Below, piece by piece: positions 48,207 through 57,264 of a stretch of DNA of 64,000 nucleotides (position 1 is the first letter of the stretch; each line of letters opens with the position of its first letter). Under the pieces are notes generated by a model. That model did no database searches. It saw nothing but the letters and a program-made list of their open reading frames with translations, and was not told where the DNA came from. A program made the translations under genes and the position numbers. The stretch comes from Streptomyces griseoincarnatus (GTDB taxonomy: Bacteria; Actinomycetota; Actinomycetes; Streptomycetales; Streptomycetaceae): contig BMTH01000002.1 in NCBI GenBank assembly GCA_014649575.1, positions 613,450-677,449 of the forward strand, written 5' to 3'.

Positions 48207-48875
48207 TCAGGTGTCGTCGCCGAGCACCGGCTCCGGCAGGGAGCCGGCGTTGTGCTCCATCAGCCGCCAGCCCCGGGCGCCCTCGCCGAGGACGGACCAG
48301 CAGCAGTTGCTGAGGCCGCCCAGGCTCTCCCAGCTGCGCGGGTCCAGGCCGAGCAGCCGGCCGATGGTGGTGCGGATGGTCCCGCCGTGGCTGACGACCA
48401 CGAGCGTGCCGTCCTCCGGGAGCTTGTCGGCGTGCCGCAGCACCACGGGGGCGGCGCGGTCGGCGACCTCGGTCTCCAGTTCGCCGCCGCCGCGGCGCAC
48501 GGGCTCGCCGCGCTTCCACGCGGCGTACTCCTCGCCGTACCGGGCGATGATCTCGTCGTGCGTCAGGCCCTGCCAGACGCCCGCGTAGGTCTCCCGCAGG
48601 GCCTCGTCGTGGACGACGTGCAGGCCGGTGAGCGCGGCCAGCTCGGCGGCGGTGGCCGCAGCCCGCTTGAGGTCCGAGGCGATGATCGCGTCGGGCTTCA
48701 GACCCGCGAGCCGGCCGGCGGACCGGCGGGCCTGGGCGACGCCGGTCCCGGTCAGCTCGACGTCCGTGGAGCCCTGGAAGCGGCGCTCCACGTTCCAGGA
48801 GGTCTGGCCGTGCCGCCACAGGACGACGCGGCGGCCCCGGCGCGCGGAGCCGCTCACCTCACCGGTGGTGCTCAC
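48207..48875 (-). CDS. Histidine phosphatase (phosphoglycerate-mutase-like)
   Basis: A 222-residue protein of the histidine phosphatase superfamily. The catalytic RHG is in VVLWRHGQTSWNVERRF near residue 20, with the second His in VVVSHGGTIRT. The ALRETYAGVWQG block is typical of this cofactor-independent group. The start is taken at GTG 48875, overlapping the rsfS stop (GTGA); GTG 48881 is an alternative. Substrate is unknown. It follows rsfS, the usual actinomycete order. Confidence 0.88.
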   Translation of the reverse strand: MSTTGEVSGSARRGRRVVLWRHGQTSWNVERRFQGSTDVELTGTGVAQARRSAGRLAGLKPDAIIASDLKRAAATAAELAALTGLHVVHDEALRETYAGVWQGLTHDEIIARYGEEYAAWKRGEPVRRGGGELETEVADRAAPVVLRHADKLPEDGTLVVVSHGGTIRTTIGRLLGLDPRSWESLGGLSNCCWSVLGEGARGWRLMEHNAGSLPEPVLGDDT

Positions 48876-49318
48876 CGCCACTCACCTCCCGGCTCGGTCG
48901 CCTCCTCGGTCTCCTGGAGCTTGGCGTGCTCGGCGGCCTTGCCGCGGGTGGCCTTGGCGTCCTCGGGGAGGTCCAGCTCGGGGCAGTCCTTCCAGAGCCG
49001 CTCCAGGGCGTAGAAGACCCGCTCCTCGCTGTGCTGGACGTGGACGACGATGTCGACGTAGTCGAGCAGCACCCAGCGGGCCTCGCGGTCGCCCTCGCGG
49101 CGGACCGGCTTGGCGCCGAGCTCCTTGCCGAGCCGCTCCTCGATCTCGTCGACGATCGACTTGACCTGGCGGTCGTTCGGCGCGGAGGCCAGCAGGAATG
49201 CGTCGGTGATGGACAGCACGTCACTGACGTCGTAGGCGACGATGTCGTGCGCGAGCTTGTCGGCGGCCGCCTGGGCGGCGGTGTGGACGAGCTCGATGGA
49301 ACGGTCGGTTGCGGTCAC
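48872..49318 (-). CDS. rsfS: Ribosomal silencing factor RsfS
   Basis: A 148-residue protein binding uL14 and blocking subunit joining in starvation. The conserved centre is HDIVAYDVSDVLSITDAFLL, and RWVLLDYVDIVVHVQHSEER follows. An acidic extension past residue 120 is common in actinobacteria. The GTG at 49318 gives the normal start (VTATDRSIELVHTAAQ). It lies between the LCP gene and the phosphatase gene. Confidence 0.95.
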   Translation of the reverse strand: MTATDRSIELVHTAAQAAADKLAHDIVAYDVSDVLSITDAFLLASAPNDRQVKSIVDEIEERLGKELGAKPVRREGDREARWVLLDYVDIVVHVQHSEERVFYALERLWKDCPELDLPEDAKATRGKAAEHAKLQETEEATEPGGEWR

Positions 49319-49411
49319 TGCGTGGCTTTCGGTCGACGGTCGGTTGACCTCCAGGGTCTCACGGACCGCCGGGCGCACCCCACGTCGTGACGCGGGGTGC
49401 GCCGGTCCTCA

Positions 49412-51133
49412 CTACGAGCCGGGGTCGTAGTCCTGGCCGAGGACGACCGCCACGCGCGCGTTGCCGGAGATCTTGCCCTTGGTGACGGCGTCGGCGGGCA
49501 GGCCCAGGGTCTTGGCGACCTCGGCGGCGTTCTCCTTCTCCGCGGGGTCGGCGTAGACGACCTCGGAGGTCGCCTCGGCGGAGCCGGCGGTGCCGCCCTC
49601 CAGGAAGGTGAAGCCGCCGTTGAGCAGCACCACGCGGGCCTTCTCGGTGTCGTCCTTGTCGCCGGTGGCGTTGCGCACGGAGACGGTGACCGCGGCGTCC
49701 CGGTCGGGGCTCTTGGCGGTGCCGCCGAGGACGTCCTTGACGACGCTGTCGCTCGCCTCGGCGGTCAGCGTGCCGTCCTCCTCGACGGGCAGCAGCCGGG
49801 TGCGGTGGTCGCCGCCCTTGGCCAGGTCGGAGAGCCGGGCGAGGAAGGCGCCGAGGTCCGCGTCGGTGAGCGGCGGCTCGATGATCTGGCCGAGGGTCTG
49901 GACGGTGACCGTGGCGGCGTCCGGGTCGGAGGTCATCTTGCGCAGCACCCCGTGCAGCACCTGCCCGAACCGCTCCAGCTGGGCGTCCTGGGCCTCGCCG
50001 GGGCCGCGGTGGGTGGCGTAGGCGACGGCCATCTTGCCGCTGAGGGTCTGGCCCTTGCCCTTCCTGACCAGCGGCGCCTCGCCCTTCTTGGCGTTGGGGT
50101 CGGGCACGTCGGCGTCGGTGTCGACCTCGATGTTGCCGACCAGGTCGACGAGGGTGAGCAGGAAGGGGGTGTCCAGGCGCCAGGTGCCCTCGATGTCGGT
50201 GCCGAGGACGGTGTCGAGGGCGGTCCTGGTGCCCTCGGAGCCGTCGTCCTCGACGGACTTGGCGAGCGTGGTGGTGGTGCCGTCCTCGGCGGTCAGGGCG
50301 AGGGAGTTGGGCAGCAGCACGGTGGTGCCCTGCTCGGTGGTGGCGTTGTCGACGAGCAGCGCGGTGGAGGTGCCGCCGTTCTCGGTGTCGTGCAGGTGGA
50401 CGACGAGCACGTCCCGCTTCTGCGCGCCCGCGGCGGTGGTGGTGCCGGTGTCCGCGTCGGAGGCGGAGAGTCCGGGGAGCTTCCCGGCGTACCAGAGGTA
50501 GCCGACGCCGCCGGCGACGACCAGCGCGAACACCACGGTCAGGGCGATGATCCGGCTGCGGGCGCGGCGGCGGGCCTCCTCGCGGCGCTCGGTGCGGTTC
50601 TCGGTGAACTTGAGCCAGTCGATGACGTCCTCGGAGCCGTCGTCCGGCTCCTCGACGAAGGCGAACTGCTCGGTGCGGTACTCGGGGGCGGAGCCGTCGT
50701 CGTCCCTCGCGTCGTCGGCCGGGCCGGCCTGCCGCGGGATGTGCGCGGTGCGCTCGGGGGCGTGGCCGTGCTGCTCCGGTATGTACGCGGTCTGCTCGGT
50801 CACCCGGGGCTGCTGTCCGGTGCCGTCGGGATGCGCGCCCTGCCCGTAGGGGTCGTGGACGGGCTGCTGGTGGCCGCCCGTGGCGTACGGGTCGTAGCCG
50901 TAGCCGCCGCCGTTCCCGTACGGGTCGTAGGCGGGCTGCTGGTGGCCGCCGGTCGCGTACGGGTCGTAGCCGTAGTCCTGCTGGGTCTGCCCGCCCTGCT
51001 GTCCGTAGGGGTCGTACTGCTGCTGCGTCTGCCGGCCGTCGGTCTGCCGGTAGACCGGCCGGCCGTACTCGTCGTAGCCGACGAGCTCGTACGGGCCCCC
51101 GTCCCCGTATCCCGCGTCGTATCCGTCGTTCAC
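49412..51133 (-). CDS. pdtA: LytR-CpsA-Psr-like membrane protein with LytR_C domain (PdtA-like)
   Basis: A 573-residue protein. A ~190-residue cytosolic N-terminus is Tyr/Gly/Gln rich with repeats (twice YGYDPYATGGHQQP). One transmembrane helix (RIIALTVVFALVVAGGVGYL, near residue 205) and an extracellular LCP-like domain follow (RLDTPFLLTLVDLVGNIEV, LSGKMAVAYATHRGP), then a LytR_C domain (VSVRNATGDKDDTEKARVVL). Some LCP catalytic residues look replaced: the usual IPRD-type segment reads LLPNS. In S. coelicolor a gene in this position, PdtA, links wall polymers to peptidoglycan; the symbol is by position from memory. It is coupled to nadD. Confidence 0.7.
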   Translation of the reverse strand: MNDGYDAGYGDGGPYELVGYDEYGRPVYRQTDGRQTQQQYDPYGQQGGQTQQDYGYDPYATGGHQQPAYDPYGNGGGYGYDPYATGGHQQPVHDPYGQGAHPDGTGQQPRVTEQTAYIPEQHGHAPERTAHIPRQAGPADDARDDDGSAPEYRTEQFAFVEEPDDGSEDVIDWLKFTENRTERREEARRRARSRIIALTVVFALVVAGGVGYLWYAGKLPGLSASDADTGTTTAAGAQKRDVLVVHLHDTENGGTSTALLVDNATTEQGTTVLLPNSLALTAEDGTTTTLAKSVEDDGSEGTRTALDTVLGTDIEGTWRLDTPFLLTLVDLVGNIEVDTDADVPDPNAKKGEAPLVRKGKGQTLSGKMAVAYATHRGPGEAQDAQLERFGQVLHGVLRKMTSDPDAATVTVQTLGQIIEPPLTDADLGAFLARLSDLAKGGDHRTRLLPVEEDGTLTAEASDSVVKDVLGGTAKSPDRDAAVTVSVRNATGDKDDTEKARVVLLNGGFTFLEGGTAGSAEATSEVVYADPAEKENAAEVAKTLGLPADAVTKGKISGNARVAVVLGQDYDPGS

Positions 51134-51149
51134 CGGTGCCCCTCTCGGC

Positions 51150-51788
51150 TCACTCGCCGCGATACAGCTGGCGCTTGGCGATGTAGCGCACGACACCGTC
51201 CGGCACCAGGTACCAGACGGGGTCTCCCTTGGCGACTCTCGCACGGCAGTCCGTGGAGGAGATGGCGAGGGCCGGGACCTCCACGAGCGAGACTCCGCCC
51301 TCGGGCAGGCCGGCGTCGGTCAGATGGTGGCCGGGCCGGGTCACGCCGATGAAGTGTGCCAGGGAGAACAGCTCCTCGCTGTCGCGCCAGGTCAGGATCT
51401 GGGCGAGGGCGTCGGCGCCGGTGATGAAGAACAGGTCCGTGTCCGGATTGAGCGCGTTGAGGTCGCGCAGGGTGTCCACGGTGTAGGTGGGTCCGCCGCG
51501 GTCGATGTCGATGCGGCTGACCGAGAACTGGGGGTTCTCGGCGGTGGCGATGACCGTCATCAGGTAGCGGTCCTCGGCGGGCGAGACCGCGCGGTGGCTC
51601 TTCTGCCACGGCTGGCCGGTGGGGACGAAGACCACCTCGTCGAGGTGGAACTGCGCGGCCACCTCGCTGGCCGCCACCAGGTGCCCGTGGTGGATCGGGT
51701 CGAAAGTGCCGCCCATGACGCCCAGACGGCGCTTGCCCCGCGCGACCGGGCCGGTGCCGGGGCCGGTAGGCATGTCCTGCTCTCCCAT
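51150..51788 (-). CDS. nadD: Nicotinate-nucleotide adenylyltransferase
   Basis: A 212-residue NAD biosynthesis enzyme. The nucleotidyltransferase motif [15 protein letters not shown] is near residue 26-40 and the second ISSTDCRAR near residue 177 matches the ISSTxIR signature. [11 protein letters not shown] and [11 protein letters not shown] are further family blocks. The N-terminal ~18 residues before RRLGVMGG are variable, so the start could be the second ATG (51773). It leads into the LCP gene 16 bases later. Confidence 0.95.
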   Translation of the reverse strand: MGEQDMPTGPGTGPVARGKRRLGVMGGTFDPIHHGHLVAASEVAAQFHLDEVVFVPTGQPWQKSHRAVSPAEDRYLMTVIATAENPQFSVSRIDIDRGGPTYTVDTLRDLNALNPDTDLFFITGADALAQILTWRDSEELFSLAHFIGVTRPGHHLTDAGLPEGGVSLVEVPALAISSTDCRARVAKGDPVWYLVPDGVVRYIAKRQLYRGE

Positions 51789-51858
51789 GCGTGCAGACCC
51801 TACCGGCCCGGCCCGTGGGCCCCGTCCGCCAGTGCCCTCGGGGCGAGGACCCGGCGGC

Positions 51859-52023
51859 TCAGCGGTCGCGGTTGAAGCGGGTGGTGATCCACAGCAGGAG
51901 CAGCAGCACGAACAGGGCGCCGCCGCCGGTGAGGTAGGGGCTGAGGCTCTCGTGGTTGCCGCCGTGCTCTCCGCCCTCGGCGGCGAGGGTGACCATCTGG
52001 GCAGCGGTGCTGGGGAAGCTCAT
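51859..52023 (-). CDS. Small membrane protein
   Basis: A 54-residue protein ([20 protein letters not shown] at the start) with one C-terminal hydrophobic helix ([18 protein letters not shown]) and a basic end TRFNRDR. The topology is N-out, C-in. It lies 70 bases upstream of nadD, same strand, and is read opposite to the M48 protease. A conserved small protein at this place is known in Streptomyces from memory; its function is not. Confidence 0.65.
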   Translation of the reverse strand: MSFPSTAAQMVTLAAEGGEHGGNHESLSPYLTGGGALFVLLLLLWITTRFNRDR

Positions 52024-52319
52024 CTTCGGCAGGACCTATCGCGTGTGGGCGGGATAAAGACGTGCGCTCATCGTATGCGGGCGGGTTCCCGGCGATCACG
52101 CCGACTCCGCCGTTGCGGGCGTGCGGCGTCCGGGCGGGGCCCTCCCGGCGCGGGAGGCAACCGTTGCCGGGTGCCCGGTCGTCCTTCCGCGTGGGGCCGC
52201 ACGGAGCGGCCGTCCCCCCTGCCCGCCGACGGGAATCCCGCCTAGGCTGGGTGCCGCCGCGGGGGAGCGGGGGCCGCACCGGCGACCGCGCAGGTCCATC
52301 AGACGCACATGGGGGATAC

Positions 52320-53429
52320 ATGTCCGACGGCCACCAGCACAACGGGCACGAGAGGGTGCCCGGCAGGCAGCGCAGGCGTTTCCCGGGAATCTCCTCGCGT
52401 GCGTACGAACACCCCGCCGACCGTTCCGCGCTGGTGGCGCTGCGGAAGCTGAGCGGGTTCGACACGGTCTTCAAGGCGCTGAGCGGGCTGCTGCCCGAGC
52501 GGAGTCTGCGGCTGCTGTTCCTGTCCGACTCGGTGCGGGTCTCGGACCGGCAGTTCGCGCATCTCAACGACATGCTGCGGGACGCCTGCTACATCCTGGA
52601 CCTGGAGAAGGTCCCGCCGATGTACGTCAACCAGGACCCGAACCCCAACGCGATGTGCATCGGTCTCGACGAGCCGATCATCGTGGTGACCACGGGTCTG
52701 GTGGAACTGCTCGACGAGGAGGAGATGCGGGCGGTCGTCGGGCACGAGGTCGGGCACGCGCTGTCCGGCCACTCGGTGTACCGGACGGTCCTGCTGTTCC
52801 TGACGTCGCTGGCGGTCCGGGTCGCCTGGATCCCGCTGGGGAACGTGGCGATCATGGCGATCGTGACCGCGCTGCGGGAGTGGTTCCGCAAGTCGGAGCT
52901 GTCCGCGGACCGCGCGGGGCTGCTGGTGGGTCAGGACGTCCAGGCGTCGATGCGCGGCCTGATGAAGATCGCGGGCGGCAACCATCTGCACGAGATGAAC
53001 GTGGACGCGTTCCTGGAGCAGGCCGAGGAGTACGAGTCGGGCGGGGACCTGCGCGACTCCGTGCTGAAGATCCTCAACGTGCTGCCGCGCTCGCACCCGT
53101 TCACCACGGTGCGGGCGGCCGAGCTGAAGAAGTGGGCGGCCTCCCGGGACTTCCAGCGGATCATGGACGGCCACTACCCGCGCCGCGAGGACGACAAGGA
53201 CGCGTCGGTGCGGGACTCCTGGCGGGAGTCGGCGAGCACCTACGCCGACGAGGTGCGGACCTCCACGGATCCGCTGATGAAGCTGGTCAGCGACATCGCG
53301 GGCGGCGCCGGCGACCTGGGCGGCCGGGTCCGCCGCGGCTTCGGCGGTTTCACGGGTCCCAAGCCGGGCCCGTCCCGCCCGGACGGCGACAACGACACGG
53401 ACCGGAACCCGCCGCGCGACGGCGCCTGA
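52320..53429 (+). CDS. M48-family zinc metallopeptidase
   Basis: A 369-residue protein with the HExxH motif in VVGHEVGHALSGHSV (about residues 142-156) and the third ligand in SELSADRAGLL. Two hydrophobic stretches follow the motif (VLLFLTSLAVRVAWIPLG, IMAIVTALREWF), so it is membrane-bound. Relatives are HtpX/Oma1-like proteases of membrane quality control. The C-terminus is Gly/Pro/Asp rich. The start is ATG 52320, preceded by GGGGGA. It is flanked by inward- and outward-facing genes and is monocistronic. Confidence 0.88.
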   Translation: MSDGHQHNGHERVPGRQRRRFPGISSRAYEHPADRSALVALRKLSGFDTVFKALSGLLPERSLRLLFLSDSVRVSDRQFAHLNDMLRDACYILDLEKVPPMYVNQDPNPNAMCIGLDEPIIVVTTGLVELLDEEEMRAVVGHEVGHALSGHSVYRTVLLFLTSLAVRVAWIPLGNVAIMAIVTALREWFRKSELSADRAGLLVGQDVQASMRGLMKIAGGNHLHEMNVDAFLEQAEEYESGGDLRDSVLKILNVLPRSHPFTTVRAAELKKWAASRDFQRIMDGHYPRREDDKDASVRDSWRESASTYADEVRTSTDPLMKLVSDIAGGAGDLGGRVRRGFGGFTGPKPGPSRPDGDNDTDRNPPRDGA

Positions 53430-53448
53430 GCATCTGCCTCCGCGCCCG

Positions 53449-54525
53449 TCACAGCCGGGGCTGCGCCGCGTCCGCCAGGGTGCCGCAGAGGGCCGGGCCG
53501 GCGGTGCCGGGCGCGTAGGGATCGGTGCCGGGTGGGGCGGTGTGCGGGGCGCGCTGGCCGGCGAGCAGGGGGTGCAGGCGCGGGGCCGGGTCCAGGGCGC
53601 AGGACTGGGGGCCGGCCTGGACGTGCGAGACGACCAGCTCCGCCTGGTGCAGCCGCAGGTCCTCACGGTCGAAGCGGAAGCGCAGCTCGCGGCGGACCGT
53701 GAACAGTGACGCCTCCGTGTCCGGGCCCGCGCCGGCCGGGCGGAGCGCGTAGACGACGGTGTGGTCGGTGGTGACCTCCAGCGTCCCGGAGTCGGCCTCG
53801 GCGGCCTGGAGGGTGCCCTGGACCCGGATGTGCGGGTCGGCGAGCCGCACATGGGCGGGATCGAAGCGGACGAGCCATCCGGTGACCGCGTGCCGTCCGT
53901 CGGCGGCGGGCCGGTCGAGGCTCTCGTCGAACTGCTCCTGCTGGCGGGAGTCGAGCAGCATCCGTACGGCGCGGGTCTCGCGGCCGGTGACCACGGCCGG
54001 GTCCAGGGCTGACCGCACGACGTAGTCCCGGGCGGTGAGCAGGGCGGACACCACCTGGTCGTCGGAGAAGTTCGCGGTGCGCCGGGTCGGCGGGAGGGGG
54101 ACGCCCCCGGCACCCGCGCGGAAGTGGGCGGCGGGGCTGTGCGCGTACAGCTGGTCGACGTCGCGGGAGCCGGGCACCGCCCCCTCGGGGGCGAGGGGCA
54201 CCACGGTCATCCGTAAGGGTTCCGCGGGCCGCTCGGCGACGGGGGTGCGGTAGGGGTGGCGTACACCCATGTAGACGGCGGTGCCGAAGGCCACGGCGAT
54301 CAGCAGGACCAGGACGAGGGCCTGCCGGGAGAGGCCGCTGCGGCGGGCCGGCGGGAGGCGGCGCACTGCGGGGGTGTGGTCGGTGATGCGCTCCTGCGCG
54401 GAGAATTCCTGGAGCCGGGCAGCGCGCACGAAGGTCTCGTCGAAGACGACGGACCGGTACTCGTCGTCGCCGCCTCGGGGGGCTCCCTCGGGCGTCCCCT
54501 CGGGCGGGTCCGAAGGCTCTCCCAT
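53449..54525 (-). CDS. SCO2583-like membrane protein with SVVFDE motif
   Basis: A 358-residue protein. A cytosolic N-terminus contains DEYRSVVFDETFVRAARLQE (residues 21-40); one transmembrane helix (ALVLVLLIAVAFGTAVYMGV, about 70-90) leads to a ~260-residue extracellular domain without a recognised fold. Two cysteines near the end (PQSCALDPA, GPALCGTLA) may pair. The motif is shared with the next gene and marks them as related at the N-terminus. By position it corresponds to S. coelicolor SCO2583. Function unknown. Confidence 0.75.
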   Translation of the reverse strand: MGEPSDPPEGTPEGAPRGGDDEYRSVVFDETFVRAARLQEFSAQERITDHTPAVRRLPPARRSGLSRQALVLVLLIAVAFGTAVYMGVRHPYRTPVAERPAEPLRMTVVPLAPEGAVPGSRDVDQLYAHSPAAHFRAGAGGVPLPPTRRTANFSDDQVVSALLTARDYVVRSALDPAVVTGRETRAVRMLLDSRQQEQFDESLDRPAADGRHAVTGWLVRFDPAHVRLADPHIRVQGTLQAAEADSGTLEVTTDHTVVYALRPAGAGPDTEASLFTVRRELRFRFDREDLRLHQAELVVSHVQAGPQSCALDPAPRLHPLLAGQRAPHTAPPGTDPYAPGTAGPALCGTLADAAQPRL

Positions 54526-54611
54526 ACCTTCAGGGTAGGTCTGGCGGGGTGCCGGTAAACGCCCGCCTGGAACCGAACTTCTGACAGGTTCTCACCAAGG
54601 CGGAGCAGGGG

Positions 54612-55190
54612 TCACGGCCCGCCCGTGGGGATCACCGGGACGGTCGGCCGGGAGTGGTCCGCCGACGCGGAGGGCGCCGCGCCGGCGCCCTGGCCGACGC
54701 CTGTGGTGGCGGGCGGCGGGGCAGGCTCCTGGCGCTGCGCGGAGCCGCCCCGGTAGACCGCCGAGAAGGCGAGCGCGACCATGCCGATGCCCATCACCAG
54801 GGCGAGCATCCAGGCGACCGGGCGGTGCCAGCGGACCTGTCTGCCGTAGGGGGAGCCGTACCCGGCCTCCAGGGCGTCGGCGTCCTCGTCGTCGGGGTCG
54901 TGGCCCCCGGCGCGGTAGCCGCCGTAGCCGTCGTCGTGCCGCCGGGAGCGGGCGCGGTGGGCCTCGGCCTCGGAGGCCTCGGCTCTGGCCTGCGCGGCGG
55001 CCAGGAGGCGCTCGACGGCGGTCGGCTCGTGCACCGCGGCCGCCTGTACGAAGGCCTCGTCGAAGACCACGGAGGCGAACTCTTCGTCCGACACCCCGCG
55101 GTCGTGGTCGTCGTCGGGCTTCCAGCCGTCAGGGAACGGCGTGCCCCCCACGTCCTCCGGCACGCGTCCAGAGTAGACCTGGGGGGTCAT
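54612..55190 (-). CDS. SCO2584-like spore-wall-associated membrane protein
   Basis: A 192-residue protein. The cytosolic N-terminus has EEFASVVFDEAFVQAAAVHE, then an Ala/Glu/Arg helix (RLLAAAQARAEASEAEAHRA) and an acidic stretch. A single transmembrane helix (VAWMLALVMGIGMVALAFSA, about 127-146) is followed by a short Pro/Ala-rich extracellular end. By position and shape it fits the SCO2584 family, reported to interact with the spore wall synthesis machinery (from memory). It lies upstream of its paralogue and downstream of proA. Confidence 0.75.
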   Translation of the reverse strand: MTPQVYSGRVPEDVGGTPFPDGWKPDDDHDRGVSDEEFASVVFDEAFVQAAAVHEPTAVERLLAAAQARAEASEAEAHRARSRRHDDGYGGYRAGGHDPDDEDADALEAGYGSPYGRQVRWHRPVAWMLALVMGIGMVALAFSAVYRGGSAQRQEPAPPPATTGVGQGAGAAPSASADHSRPTVPVIPTGGP

Positions 55191-55265
55191 TTTGGGCAGA
55201 CGGTACGGAAATTCGTCCGCCCACCGGACACCGCCCCGCCGGGCCGCACGGGCGGGGCGCGCCCC

Positions 55266-56552
55266 TCAGCGCCGGGTGTGGCCGTCGCCGGTGACGATGT
55301 ACTTCGTGCTGGTCAGCTCGGGCAGGCCCATGGGACCGCGGGCGTGCAGCTTCTGCGTGGAGATGCCGATCTCCGCGCCGAAGCCGAACTGGCCGCCGTC
55401 GGTGAACCGGGTGGAGGCGTTCACCGCGACCGTGGTGGAGTCCACCAGCTGGGTGAACCGGCGGGCGGCCTGCTGCGAGGTGGTGACGATGGCCTCGGTG
55501 TGGCCGGAGGTCCACAGCCGGATGTGCTCGACGGCCCGGTCCAGGGAATCGACCACGGCGGCGGCGATGTCGTACGACAGGTACTCGGTCTCCCAGTCCT
55601 CCGTGGTGGCCTCCACGACGGTGGCCCGGGAGTCCTTGGCGTACGCCATCACGCGCTCGTCGGCGTGCACGGTGACCCCGGCGTCGGCGAGGGCGTCCAG
55701 CGCGCGGGGCAGGAACTCGGCGGCGATGTCCTGGTGCACCAGCAGCGTCTCGGCGGCGTTGCACACGCCGACGCGCTGCGCCTTGCTGTTGACCAGGATG
55801 TCGACGGCCATGTCGAGGTCGGCGTGGGCGTCGACGTAGACGTGGCAGTTGCCGGTGCCGGTCTCGATGACGGGGACGGTGGACTCCTGCACCACCGTGT
55901 TGATCAGCGAGGCGCCGCCGCGCGGGATCAGCACGTCGACCAGGCCGCGGGCGCGCATCAGCTCCCGCACGCTGTCCCGGCTCTCCCCGGGGACCATCTG
56001 GACGGCGTCGGCGGGCAGGCCCGCGCCGTGCACGGCGTCGCGCAGCACCCGCACCAGAGCGGTGTTGGAGCGGTAGGCGGAGGAGGAGCCGCGCAGCAGG
56101 ACCGCGTTGCCCGACTTCAGGCAGAGGGCGGCGGCGTCGACCGTCACGTTGGGACGGCCCTCGTAGATGATGCCGACGACGCCGAGAGGCACCCGGACCT
56201 GGCGCAGGTCGATGCCGTTGGGCAGGGTCGAGCCGCGGACGACCTCGCCGACCGGGTCGGGCAGCGCGGCCACGTCCCGCACGTCGGCGGCGATGGCGCG
56301 GACCCGCTCCGGGGTGAGCGTGAGCCGGTCGATCATGCCCTCGCTGATGCCGGCCTCGCGCGCCTTCGCCACGTCCTGGGCGTTGGCCTCGACGATCTCG
56401 CTCGCGCGGACCTCCAGCGCGTCCGCGATGGCGAGCAGCGCGTCGTCCTTGGCGGCGCGCGGCAGCGGCGCGAGGGTGGCGGCGGCGCCCTTGGCGCGGT
56501 AGGCGGCCTGGCTGACCGGGGACATCGAGTCGAACGGCGAGAGCGTGGTCAT
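55266..56552 (-). CDS. proA: Gamma-glutamyl phosphate reductase
   Basis: A 428-residue aldehyde-dehydrogenase-fold enzyme of proline synthesis, reducing glutamyl-5-phosphate to the semialdehyde. [19 protein letters not shown], the catalytic Cys in [19 protein letters not shown] and the final [19 protein letters not shown] are family motifs. The start is ATG 56552. It is separated from proB by one small gene, all on the same strand, the usual Streptomyces order. Confidence 0.96.
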   Translation of the reverse strand: MTTLSPFDSMSPVSQAAYRAKGAAATLAPLPRAAKDDALLAIADALEVRASEIVEANAQDVAKAREAGISEGMIDRLTLTPERVRAIAADVRDVAALPDPVGEVVRGSTLPNGIDLRQVRVPLGVVGIIYEGRPNVTVDAAALCLKSGNAVLLRGSSSAYRSNTALVRVLRDAVHGAGLPADAVQMVPGESRDSVRELMRARGLVDVLIPRGGASLINTVVQESTVPVIETGTGNCHVYVDAHADLDMAVDILVNSKAQRVGVCNAAETLLVHQDIAAEFLPRALDALADAGVTVHADERVMAYAKDSRATVVEATTEDWETEYLSYDIAAAVVDSLDRAVEHIRLWTSGHTEAIVTTSQQAARRFTQLVDSTTVAVNASTRFTDGGQFGFGAEIGISTQKLHARGPMGLPELTSTKYIVTGDGHTRR

Positions 56553-56657
56553 GGAGGGAAGCGTAGTGCGCCCGGGGCGGCGCGGAGGCGTTCGTCCCAC
56601 ACCCCGAGACAGGGACGTTCAGGGGCAAAACGGATGTGACGGGAGAGGTTCCGGGCG

Positions 56658-57128
56658 TCACGGAAACGGGTGCACCCCGACCGGGGTGGCCGGCACCGGC
56701 CCGTGCCCGGCGGCGACGCGGCTGCGGTAGGTGGCCCGGTCGATGACCTCCAGGCCCACGATCTCCCACGGCGGCAGTCCCGCGGTCCTCCGGTGCTCGC
56801 CCCACAGGCGCAGCGCCACCGCGGCCGCGTCGTGCAGGTCGCGGGCCTCCTCCCAGTAGCGGATCTCCGCGTGGTCGTCGGCGTAGCGGCTGGTCAGCAG
56901 GAACGGGTGGTCGTGTGCGAGCTGCTCCAGCGCCCGCCGTACGTCCGCGACCGGCGCGGGCTCGCCGGAGACGCTGAGCGTGACGTGCCACAGGCGGGGC
57001 AGGTCGCGCGCCTCGCCGCCCCGGTGCCGGTCCCCGGCCGCGACGCTGGTCAGGGCGCGTTCCTCACCCGCCGCCCGGGAGCCGCGGCCACCGTGAGGCA
57101 CCGTCGTCCCGGGGCGCACTCGTCTCAC
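56658..57128 (-). CDS. Conserved protein between proA and proB, unknown function
   Basis: A 156-residue cytosolic protein. The GTG at 57128 has AAGGAGG five bases upstream, which decides the start. The body (WHVTLSVSGEPAPVADVRRA, then LEQLAHDHPFLLTSRYADDH, AEIRYWEEARDLHDAAAVAL) suggests an alpha/beta ferredoxin-like fold, perhaps a small binding protein. The first ~45 residues are basic and likely disordered. Its conserved place next to proline genes does not prove a role there. Confidence 0.75.
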   Translation of the reverse strand: MRRVRPGTTVPHGGRGSRAAGEERALTSVAAGDRHRGGEARDLPRLWHVTLSVSGEPAPVADVRRALEQLAHDHPFLLTSRYADDHAEIRYWEEARDLHDAAAVALRLWGEHRRTAGLPPWEIVGLEVIDRATYRSRVAAGHGPVPATPVGVHPFP

Positions 57129-57264
57129 GACGGCCTCCTTCACACGCGGACCGCCCGCACGCCGGGCGGAGGAATTTGTCCCTGCGACAAAGTTGAGCAG
57201 GCCGTCGCGGATCGCGGGGCGGTTTCGCGGAACGTCCACCACCGAGGGCCGACGTTTTGGGGCA

